DNA of 64,000 nt. Origin: Verrucomicrobiota bacterium. Its GTDB lineage: Bacteria > Verrucomicrobiota > Verrucomicrobiia > Chthoniobacterales > Chthoniobacteraceae. The notes beneath the pieces are model-generated. The model ran no database searches. It was not told the DNA's origin and saw nothing but the letters and a program-made list of their open reading frames with translations. This document shows, in pieces, positions 28,824 through 35,668 of the stretch. Where the stretch lies: assembly GCA_009885995.1 (NCBI GenBank), contig VFJQ01000074.1:1-64000 (forward strand), given 5' to 3'. Positions within the stretch are counted from its first letter, which is position 1; the number at the start of each line of letters is the position of its first letter. The translations under genes and the position numbers were made by a program.

Positions 28824-28904
28824 AAATGGGCGCGGCGGCAGCGCCCATTTGGTCTCGCAAAGCGAGCCCGCAGGGTGAGGCTGCGGCGGCAGCAGCCGAA
28901 ACAA
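28824..28904 (+). repeat. In-frame insert, copy 8, with all stems changed
   Basis: 81 bp between YGQ(D) and SNATTRR of hsdM. Four perfect hairpins in series: AAATGGGCGC-GGCGGCA-GCGCCCATTT (28824-28850), CTCGC-AAA-GCGAG (28854-28866), CCC-GCA-GGG (28867-28875) and GGCTGC-GGCGGCA-GCAGCC (28879-28897). Loops match the other copies although stems do not. Confidence 0.75.
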
Positions 28905-29178
28905 AGCAACGCCACCACCCGCCGCCTCGCCGTGATGAACCTCGCCCTGCGCGGCATCGAGGCCGACTTCGGCCCCGAGCACGCCGATACCTTCCGCCGC
29001 GACCTCCCGTCGGCCGATGACTTCTGCAACTTCCTGCCTTGGCTCTGGGGAGAGGCTAAAATGTCTCCGCGCAATTCTACGGCCCGTAACATGAGAAAGA
29101 ATAAGGTCTTTCACCGCCCTTCCGTGCCCTGTTTCTGAATAGCCACTGCCTCCTCCACCAGCCATCCCCGTAATCCGA

Positions 29179-32115
29179 ATGAAACGAAGAATCGCTTGTT
29201 TTGCTACTCTGCTGTATAGCCTGCTGGCTCTTGCGAAAGGCGCAGAAAACGCGGTCGGCACGTCCGGACCGGATCCCCTTTATGACGTTGTCGTTTACGG
29301 CGACTCGTCCGGAGCCGTCGCCGCCGCCATCTCCGCCAAGCGCGAGGGGCGTTCGGTCATTCTCGTGAATCCCACCTCTTTTCCCGGAGGCATGAGTTCC
29401 AGTGGACTCGGTGCCACGGATTTTCTTGGCTTTCGAACCTCCTTCGGCGGTATCGCCTCCGAGTTCTACGATGGCGTGGCGAAGGCCTATGGCAAAGATC
29501 ACGTCCGCAGCTTCGAGCCACATGTCGGCAAAAAGGTGTTCGAGGACATGATCGCCGCAGCCGGTGTCACCGTGGTCTATAACGAAAAGCTCGACCGCGC
29601 TTCAGGCAAAGGCGTGACGATGGAAGGCAAGCGCATCACGGCCATCACCACGCTCAGCGGCAAGACTTATCACGGCAAAATGTTCATCGACGCGACCTAC
29701 GTCGGCGACCTCATGGCCGCAGCGGGTGTGACTCACACCGTCGGCCGCGAGCCGGAGAGTCAATACGGCGAAAGCCTCGCTGGGGTTCGTCGCGGCGACA
29801 CCAAGCCCCGCGTTCATTACCGTCAGGGCGACAAAGATCATTTCGTCAAGGAAGTGGACGCCTACGTGAAGCCCGGCGATCCCGCCAGCGGCCTGCTGCC
29901 ACACATTCACCACATCGAAGACATAAAGAACGGCCAGGGCGACAAGAAGATCCAGGCCTACAACTACCGCGTCTGCCTCACCACCGATCCGGCCAACCGT
30001 ATCCCCATCGAAAAGCCAGCAGGCTATCGCGAGATCGATCACGAGCTGCTGTTGAGAAATTTCGACGCCGGTGACATGCGCCTCCCCGCGCTCATCGAGC
30101 CGCTCGCCGATGGAAAAAAGGTCGATTGGAACAACATGCACGCCGTTGGCTCCGACTATCCCGGTGCCAACTGGGAATACCCCGAAGCCAGTTACGAGCG
30201 CCGTCATGAGATCGAGAAAACGCACGAGACCTACATCCGGGGCTTTCTCTGGACCATGTCGAACAACCCCCGCGTGCCGGAGAAGATCCGCACACCCACA
30301 GCCACCTACGGTTTGCCCAAAGATGAGTTCACTGACAACGGCGGCTGGCCCTGGATGATCTACATTCGTGAAGCACGACGAATGGTGACCGACTACGTCA
30401 TGAGCCAGCTTGATTGCGCCGGAGAACGCAAAGCGCCCGATCCCATCGCCCTCGGCTCCTTTGGCATGGACTCGCATGTGGTGCAGCATTTTGTCACTGA
30501 GACCGGCAAAGCCCAAAACGACGGCGTCATCTGGCACACACCACCGCGTCCGTATGGCATCTCGTATCGCTCCATCATTCCGAAGAAGGGCGAATGCGAA
30601 AACCTCTTCTCCCCCATCTGCCTTTCCGCCTCACACGTCGCCCATGGCTCCATTCGCATGGAACCCGTCTTCATGGCCCTCAGCCAAAGCGCCGCCATCG
30701 CCGCTGGTCTGGCCATCGACAGCAAGGTGAGCGTGCATGATGTGCCCTATCCGGCACTGCGCGAGAAACTCGAAGCCGCCAAGCAAATCGTCAGGCCTGA
30801 AACATGGAAGCGCCCGCCTTCAACGAAGAAGAAGGCCGCACCCAAGAAGCCCGCCGCGATGATCCCAACCAATGCTGCTGCTGCAAACCCCAACGTCGTC
30901 CTCATCCTCGCCGATGACCTCGGCATAGAATGCCTTTCATCCTATGGCGGCAACTCGCACAAGACGCCCAACATCGACCATCTCGCGAAGACGGGCATGC
31001 GCTTCACGCGTTGTTTCAGCAATCCGTTTTGCTCACCCTCACGGGCTCAGTTGCTGACCGGCCGATATCCTTTTCAAAATGGACTAAAAGTCGTCCTCCA
31101 CAGCAAGAATCAAGAAGACCTCTACCTGCATCCGTCCCAGCCGAGTTTCGTGCGTCAACTCAAGCAGCACGGCTACACCACACAGATCGTCGGCAAGTGG
31201 CATGTGGCCCTGGAGCACAAGCACAACACCATCCGCGAGTTCGGCTTCGATCACTACCAGACCTGGCAGATCTTCGATGAACAGGGGGCACGAACCACCC
31301 GCTACTGGAACCCCTACCTCATGCGCGATGACCGCATCATCGCCGATGAGATCAAAGACCGCTACGGCCCCGATGTGGACCTCGAGGTCTATCTCGACTT
31401 CATCAAAACCAGCGCCAAGAGCAAGACGCCCTTTCTCGCCTATTACTCGACGTGCCTGACGCATTATCCTTGGGAACCAACACCTGACAGCCAGGATAAA
31501 ACGTATCGCTCACCTCGCGAAGGGCACAAAGGTGACCCCAAATACTTCCCTGAGATGGTCGCTTATCTCGACAAGCAAATCGGTGTCATGCTCCAGACCC
31601 TCGATGATCTCGGCATCACCGAAAACACCCTCATCCTCTTCATGGCGGACAACGGCACCGACTCCGATCTGGTCAACACCTGGGGCAATGACAAAAAAGT
31701 CGCTGGAGGCAAAGGCAGCATGACCGATCGCGGCACCCACATCCCCCTCATCGTCCGCTGGCCCGGCCACATCCAGCCCGGTAGCACCTGCGAAGACCTC
31801 GTCGATCTCTCCGACATTTTCCCCACCCTCTGCGAACTCACCGGAGCCAAACTGCCCGCGGAAAAGATCCACGGCCATTCCTTCGCGCCTCAGCTTCTCG
31901 GCAAGCCCAGCCATCCCCGCGAGTGGATTCACATCCATAACGGCAATGACCGCCAGGTCAGAAACCGCGACTACATGCTGAACAACAAGGGCCAGCTCCG
32001 CCGCGTCGTCGAGCTATGGGAAGAACCCGCCAAGCCCAATGAAAACCGGGAACCGGATAAGGAAGCAACCGCCCGCAAATCGCTGCAGTCGGTCTTCAAT
32101 GCATTGGGGAAATGA
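29179..32115 (+). CDS. FAD-dependent oxidoreductase fused to a sulfatase
   Basis: 978 residues. Residues 1-22 look like a signal peptide. Residues 35-545 form an FAD_oxidored-type flavoprotein: DPLYDVVVYGDSSGAVAAAI (dinucleotide-binding), FPGGMSSSGLGATDFLGFR, and SASHVAHGSIRMEPVFMALS near the end. A Lys/Pro/Ala-rich linker (RPPSTKKKAAPKKPAAM) leads to a sulfatase domain from about 569: NVVLILADDLGIECLSSYGG, then FCSPSRAQLLTGRYP, where C618 fits the CxPSR formylglycine site, then VGKWHVALEHKHN and FMADNGTDSD. Both are usually separate secreted enzymes in PVC bacteria. The gene sits in the gap of a broken restriction locus and its base composition is visibly less GC-rich than the neighbours, suggesting acquisition. 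Substrate unknown; a sulfated glycan is possible. Confidence 0.85.
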   Translation: MKRRIACFATLLYSLLALAKGAENAVGTSGPDPLYDVVVYGDSSGAVAAAISAKREGRSVILVNPTSFPGGMSSSGLGATDFLGFRTSFGGIASEFYDGVAKAYGKDHVRSFEPHVGKKVFEDMIAAAGVTVVYNEKLDRASGKGVTMEGKRITAITTLSGKTYHGKMFIDATYVGDLMAAAGVTHTVGREPESQYGESLAGVRRGDTKPRVHYRQGDKDHFVKEVDAYVKPGDPASGLLPHIHHIEDIKNGQGDKKIQAYNYRVCLTTDPANRIPIEKPAGYREIDHELLLRNFDAGDMRLPALIEPLADGKKVDWNNMHAVGSDYPGANWEYPEASYERRHEIEKTHETYIRGFLWTMSNNPRVPEKIRTPTATYGLPKDEFTDNGGWPWMIYIREARRMVTDYVMSQLDCAGERKAPDPIALGSFGMDSHVVQHFVTETGKAQNDGVIWHTPPRPYGISYRSIIPKKGECENLFSPICLSASHVAHGSIRMEPVFMALSQSAAIAAGLAIDSKVSVHDVPYPALREKLEAAKQIVRPETWKRPPSTKKKAAPKKPAAMIPTNAAAANPNVVLILADDLGIECLSSYGGNSHKTPNIDHLAKTGMRFTRCFSNPFCSPSRAQLLTGRYPFQNGLKVVLHSKNQEDLYLHPSQPSFVRQLKQHGYTTQIVGKWHVALEHKHNTIREFGFDHYQTWQIFDEQGARTTRYWNPYLMRDDRIIADEIKDRYGPDVDLEVYLDFIKTSAKSKTPFLAYYSTCLTHYPWEPTPDSQDKTYRSPREGHKGDPKYFPEMVAYLDKQIGVMLQTLDDLGITENTLILFMADNGTDSDLVNTWGNDKKVAGGKGSMTDRGTHIPLIVRWPGHIQPGSTCEDLVDLSDIFPTLCELTGAKLPAEKIHGHSFAPQLLGKPSHPREWIHIHNGNDRQVRNRDYMLNNKGQLRRVVELWEEPAKPNENREPDKEATARKSLQSVFNALGK

Positions 32116-32230
32116 GACAAAGCCCAGACCCTCCTCTGCAAGCAGTGTCCACATCCCTGCCGGACAGGAACACATCCTCGAACAGGAAGACGGCAAGAAA
32201 CGCTGGATGCAGGTGGTGACGGAAACTTTC

Positions 32231-32303
32231 CCGCGCGTTGATGAGCGCCCCGCGCTCACCCTTCGGGCTGCCTATCGGCAGTCTGTCTCGCTCCGCTCGG
32301 CTC
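32231..32303 (-). repeat. Palindromic insert in hsdR remnant, reverse copy 1
   Basis: About 73 bp. On the minus strand it reads GAGCGGAGCGAG, CTGCC-GATA-GGCAG, CCC-GAA-GGG, TGAGCG-CGGGG-CGCTCA. It changes the hsdR frame. Confidence 0.7.
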
Positions 32304-32519
32304 GCCCTCTGCGCCGCCAGCGATGAAGCCACGGAGACCCGCGATGACGTGAGTTTTTTCCAAGCCCTGCAAGCCGCGCTGAACAAGCAGAGCAGCACCA
32401 ACCGCAAGACGCCGGAGCAGATCGACGCCGCCATCCGCCAGCTCGTGAGCAAGGCGATCACCACCGAAGGCCAGGTGATCGATGTCTTCACCGCCGCCGG
32501 ATTGCCCAAGCCGGAAATT

Positions 32520-32604
32520 TGACTCCTTCGCCCCCGGCTCAGTCGGGCTGCGCCCAACGCTGCGCGTTGTCTGTCTCGGTCGCTCCGCACGCTCCCTCGG
32601 CTGC
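32520..32604 (-). repeat. Palindromic insert in hsdR remnant, reverse copy 2
   Basis: 85 bp. It brings TGA directly after PEI and shifts the frame by one. On the minus strand the stems are CAACGC-GCA-GCGTTG and GGC-GCA-GCC, both different from the hsdM copies but still paired. Confidence 0.65.
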
Positions 32605-32738
32605 ATCCTGAGCGACCAGTTCCTCGCTGAAGTGCGCGGCCTGAAGCACAAGAACGTCGCCGCCGAGCTGCTGGAGAAACTGCTCAAGGACGAACTCAAG
32701 GTCCGCTCCAAGCGCAACCTCGTGCAGAGCCAGGTGTT

Positions 32739-32815
32739 GGCTCCGGCATTCCCATGCCTGCGGGCTTCGCCCATCGCTTCGCGCTGCCTGTCTCGCACGC
32801 TCCAGCGGCTCGGCT
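32739..32815 (-). repeat. Palindromic insert in hsdR remnant, reverse copy 3
   Basis: About 77 bp splitting the codons for VF-SEKLKK. On the minus strand it contains CGC-GAA-GCG, GGGC-GAA-GCCC and GGCAT-GGGA-ATGCC. It restores the frame lost at copy 2. Confidence 0.6.
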
Positions 32816-33251
32816 CAGCGAGAAGCTGAAAAAGACCCTCAACGCCTACCACAACCGCGCCATCTCCACGATGAAGGTCATCGAGGAGCTGATCCAACTC
32901 GCCAAGGACCTCGACGCCGCAACGAAGGCCGGCAAGGAGATGGGCCTGACGGATGACGAGAAGGCATTTTACGACGCCCTCGCCGCCAACGATTCCGCCG
33001 TGACCGCAGTGGGCGACGACAAACTCAAGCTCATCGCCGCCGAATTGATCACCCAAGTGAAGAAGAGCGTGACCATCGACTGGACCCTCAGCGAAAGCGC
33101 CCGCGCCAAAATCAAAGTGATGGTGAAGCGCATCCTGAACAAACACGGCTACCCGCCCGACTTGCAGGATGAGGCCGTGAAGACAGTGCTGGCTCAGGCG
33201 GAGCTGCTGTGCGCGGAGTGGGTGTGACCCACCCAGAGCAGACTCCCCCCA

Positions 33252-33471
33252 GTCAAAGGATGATCTTCCTCAAGTCTGCGGACGACCTTCCTCTAGTCAG
33301 CGGACGACCTTCCTCTAGTCAGTGGACGACCCTCCTCTAGTCAGTGGACGCCCCTCCTCTAGTCAGTGGACGCCCCTCCTCTAGTCAGTGGACGACCCTC
33401 CTCTAGTCAGCGGACGACCCTCCTCTAGTCAGCGGATGATCTTCCTCAAGCCAGAGGATCGTCCTACGATC
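33252..33471. repeat. 22-bp tandem repeat, about ten units
   Basis: Ten consecutive 22-bp units with consensus GTCAGTGGACGACCCTCCTC plus TA. Central units are nearly identical, and the outermost (33252 and 33450) are most diverged. There are no unique spacers, so this is not CRISPR. The whole 33,228-33,774 stretch holds no gene. Confidence 0.85.
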
Positions 33472-33524
33472 GTGATTGAGGTCGAGGAGGGGAACGACCG
33501 TGGCACGGTTTGCCAGTGGCAGGT

Positions 33525-33596
33525 GTAGCGTCGGCTCTCTGAGCCGATGGGTTTCCAACGGTGCGCTTTTCCTTCGGCTCAGAGAGCCGACGCTAC
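33525..33596. repeat. Twin-hairpin inverted repeat
   Basis: A 23-bp arm (33525-33547) is perfectly inverted at 33574-33596 across a 26-base spacer. Each arm also folds alone: TCGGCTC-TCT-GAGCCGA and TCGGCTC-AGA-GAGCCGA. Confidence 0.75.
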
Positions 33597-33774
33597 AGGC
33601 ACACTCAGGCGGGGCCGAAGCGTGACGCGCCATTTTTTCAGGGTGCGCATTTTTTTGAAAGATCGGGCGGAGCGCTCCGTATCTGAACTCAACATCGATC
33701 ACCGCGGCCTCATCGCCCGCACGCGCTCACGCAGGTGGGCGGCGGGCGGCGAAGGGGTTCCGCGAATCGGTGGA

Positions 33775-33830
33775 CACAAACAAAAACAAACAAAAACAAA
33801 CAAACTGAAACACAATGAAACACAACAACA
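33775..33830 (+). promoter_or_regulatory. C/A-rich leader with a seven-codon upstream ORF
   Basis: Runs such as CAAAAACAAACAAAAACAAA precede the ATG at 33831. An ATG at 33815 encodes MKHNNNE and stops at TAA 33836-33838, overlapping the main start. No Shine-Dalgarno sequence is visible. Compare the leader at 7,835-7,867. Confidence 0.45.
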
Positions 33831-34451
33831 ATGAGTAAATCCAAACTGGAACTAAGTGGCAAAACCGATGCGGAAATCGTCGCTTTTGCCGACGCGCACA
33901 AGACCGCCATGACGGGCAATGCGAACTTCGCTTCGCCGCTGCCCAGCGCCGCGGATTTCGAGGCCAAGGTCGCCGCAGCCGCGGCGGCGCTGGCGGATGT
34001 GGAAGCGAAACGGATGGCCTGGCGCATGGCCGTGGCCACCAAAGACGAGGCGATCGATATGCTGAGGGCGGCCCTCACCGCGCGCGCCTCCTACGTGGAT
34101 TCCGCCAGCGGCGGCGAGGAGACGAAGATCCTCAGCTCGGGGTTCCTCGTGCGGGCGGCGAGGTCGCCCTCCACCCCCCTGCCCGCGCCGACAGGCGTGC
34201 AGGCGGAACACGGCGCCATGGAAGGCGAGATCGATCTCTCGTGGGATCGCGTGCCGGGGGCGGATAGCTACGTGACGCAGAGCAGCCCGAACGTGCTACC
34301 CCGCACGTGGACGCAGGTGCAGGTCGTGACGCAGGCTTCCTGCACCGCGACGGACCTGACCAGCGGGCAGCTCCATGTCTTCCGCGTCGCCGCAGTGGGT
34401 CCGCTCGGACAGGGACCGTGGAGCGGCGAAGCAAGCAAGCGCGCCTTGTAG
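33831..34451 (+). CDS. Small protein with C-terminal fibronectin type III domain
   Basis: 206 residues without a signal peptide. Residues 1-110 are helical and alanine-rich (LSGKTDAEIVAFADAHKTAM, then AAAAALADVEAKRMAWRMAV). Residues about 117-205 form a fibronectin type III-like domain: PLPAPTGVQAEHGAMEGEID, LSWDRVPGADSYVTQSS and GQLHVFRVAAVGPLGQGPWS. Such proteins recur in multiple copies in Verrucomicrobia, but their function is unknown to me. The C/A-rich leader suggests good expression. Confidence 0.7.
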   Translation: MSKSKLELSGKTDAEIVAFADAHKTAMTGNANFASPLPSAADFEAKVAAAAAALADVEAKRMAWRMAVATKDEAIDMLRAALTARASYVDSASGGEETKILSSGFLVRAARSPSTPLPAPTGVQAEHGAMEGEIDLSWDRVPGADSYVTQSSPNVLPRTWTQVQVVTQASCTATDLTSGQLHVFRVAAVGPLGQGPWSGEASKRAL

Positions 34452-34590
34452 CGTCGAGGGTTTGCGGCCTGCGGCCCGGTCCGGCCATCGCAGTGGGCGA
34501 TGCGCCGGGCCAGGCTCGGGCGGGAGCGGCAGCGCCCATTCGTGCGGGGCCACGGTGCCACGGCCCGCGGAGGTCTTGCCCCGGACCGAT

Positions 34591-34968
34591 CTACCGCTTC
34601 TTCCGCCGCCCGGGGTCTGCCGCCATGTCTTCATCCGCGAGGTGAAAGTGGTGCAACATGCGGTGCAGGATCGGCGTGAGCGTGACCCCCATCACCCCGA
34701 TGAAGACCAACCCACTGAGCAGCGCGTAAGCCGACGCGAAGAGCTTTGCGTCCGTCGTGCGCAACTCACTCACCGGCCCCATCCCGCCGAGGATCATTGA
34801 GGCATCGAGCAGCGCATCCACCCACGCCAACCCGGCGATGAAGTGATAGCCCAACACCCCAATCCCCAACGCGGTTCCGGCCACGCTCACGGCGAGAACC
34901 AGCGATACGGCCATCCGCCGGACGAACACCGGCATCGGCGCCAGCGTTTCGGATCTGTGTTCAAACAT
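34591..34968 (-). CDS. Small membrane protein, ion-channel-like
   Basis: 125 residues from MFEHRSETLAPMPVFVRRMA (34968). Membrane segments are AVSLVLAVSVAGTALGIGVL, then a pore-helix-like stretch WVDALLDASMILGGMGPVSE, then ASAYALLSGLVFIGVMGVTL. It ends LHRMLHHFHLADEDMAADPG plus a basic tail. The layout resembles two-TM potassium-channel modules, but the selectivity filter TVGYG is replaced by GGMGP, so conduction is doubtful. The 34,452-34,590 stretch before it holds only short palindromes. Confidence 0.6.
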   Translation of the reverse strand: MFEHRSETLAPMPVFVRRMAVSLVLAVSVAGTALGIGVLGYHFIAGLAWVDALLDASMILGGMGPVSELRTTDAKLFASAYALLSGLVFIGVMGVTLTPILHRMLHHFHLADEDMAADPGRRKKR

Positions 34969-34973
34969 GCCGG

Positions 34974-35292
34974 TAATCAACTCCCTCTCAGTGCGCGGGA
35001 CAAGGTCGGCATGGGCATGCCCTGTGACGTGGAGGGCCAACGACCCGAAGAGAGGCCAGCCCGCGGCTGGCGCCCTGGGTCTCCTCCCCCGGAAGATTCA
35101 AGCCCTGAAAGGGCGGCGCAGGTCTGGCCGCCCTTTCAGGGCTTGGATTCTTATTCTGAACCTACCCAGGGCGTTGCCCTGGGCTGGCCTATAGCCGCAC
35201 CGTTGGTGCTCCCACGCGTCTTCGATGTCACGAAACCAGATAAGCATGGTGATGAACTCCCTCACCGAGCGCGGGACAAGGTCGGCCTGGGC
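34974..35292. repeat. REP-type repeat cluster with flanking direct repeats
   Basis: A unit containing GCGCGGGACAAGGTCGGC occurs at about 34,974-35,016 and again at 35,250-35,292. Between them, an 18-bp arm at 35100-35117 (AAGCCCTGAAAGGGCGGC) is perfectly inverted at 35127-35144. Also present are GCCAGCCCGCGGCTGGC and CCCAGGGCGTTGCCCTGGG. No gene is visible in 34,969-35,303. Confidence 0.65.
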
Positions 35293-35303
35293 GGCCGGTT
35301 CGT

Positions 35304-35570
35304 TCAGCGCTTGGTGCCCGGCGGGGTGCGGTGGGCGCCGAAGTATTTCTCGCTGCGATAGCGCAGCCAGACGCGGAGGACCTGCGGCACTTTCTCCCGC
35401 TCGGCCTCGCTGAGGCTTTCGTAGAGCGCGAGCGCCTTTTCGCGTTCGCCACGGCAGGCGCGGTTGTTGTGCGCGTCCCAGTAGCTGCGCGCGACGCGGA
35501 TGCGGCGGCAGGTTTCCTTCAGCAAAGCGGCGCCGGTGAGCGGCAGATCGGTCTTCTTTTTCGCGGGCAT
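35304..35570 (-). CDS. Small basic hypothetical protein
   Basis: 88 residues, MPAKKKTDLPLTGAALLKET at the start and RSEKYFGAHRTPPGTKR at the end. It is helical and very basic (RRIRVARSYWDAHNNRACRG). No family name is recalled. Its even composition and lack of repeats favour a real gene; a nucleic-acid-binding role is only a guess. Confidence 0.55.
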   Translation of the reverse strand: MPAKKKTDLPLTGAALLKETCRRIRVARSYWDAHNNRACRGEREKALALYESLSEAEREKVPQVLRVWLRYRSEKYFGAHRTPPGTKR

Positions 35571-35668
35571 CGGCGCAAGTCAGTGGAAGGCTTCGTCCAT
35601 CCGCTCGCAACGCCGAATGCAGACGTCGCGCTGGTCATGCGCGCGGGTTTCTGCCAAGGGAGCGCGCC

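Larger units (their letters stand above)
27564..29138 (+). pseudogene. hsdM: Type I restriction hsdM, front part, with eight in-frame palindromic inserts
   Basis: Native HsdM segments are clear: FEAKLWLTADKLRNNMDAAE, HVVLGLIFLKYISDTFEEHR, YKAENVFWVPADARWSHLQA, QRLGELIDVIATIEL, FYTPSCVVRCLVEMLAPYKG, IYDPACSSGG (the AdoMet motif, with Ser for the usual Gly), SEKFVESHGGKLGDISIYGQ and SNATTRRLAVMNLALRGIEA. Homology stops after ADTFRRDL near 29,007; the NPPF catalytic motif and the C-terminus are missing and a foreign 43-residue tail follows. The native segments are separated by inserts that keep the frame open. It should methylate DNA with HsdS, but cannot as it stands. No hsdS was found; an hsdR tail lies at 32,160-33,227. 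Confidence 0.85.
32160..33227 (+). pseudogene. hsdR: Type I restriction hsdR, C-terminal remnant with three frame-breaking inserts
   Basis: Fragments of the HsdR C-terminal helical domain appear in successive frames: EHILEQEDGKKRWMQVVTE; ALCAASDEATETRDDVSFFQ to [27 protein letters not shown] to LVQSQV; and [20 protein letters not shown] to the end, where TIDWTLSESARAKIKVMVKR and NKHGYPPDLQDEAVKTVLAQ are textbook HsdR tail. The joins coincide with three reverse-oriented palindromic elements. The helicase and nuclease domains are absent. The last part from 32,754 is open for 157 codons but is surely a remnant. Confidence 0.8.

Noticed and set aside
27681-28904. Group II introns or inteins as the nature of the hsdM inserts
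   Set aside because: The inserts are far too short and lack any splicing motif. Translational bypassing remains open but has no direct support here.
27564-29138. A functional HsdM methyltransferase
   Set aside because: The NPPF catalytic motif and C-terminus are missing, AdoMet motif has a substitution and no hsdS is present.
33252-33471. Regular repeats suggesting a CRISPR array
   Set aside because: Units are directly adjacent at 22 bp with no unique spacers and there are no cas genes.
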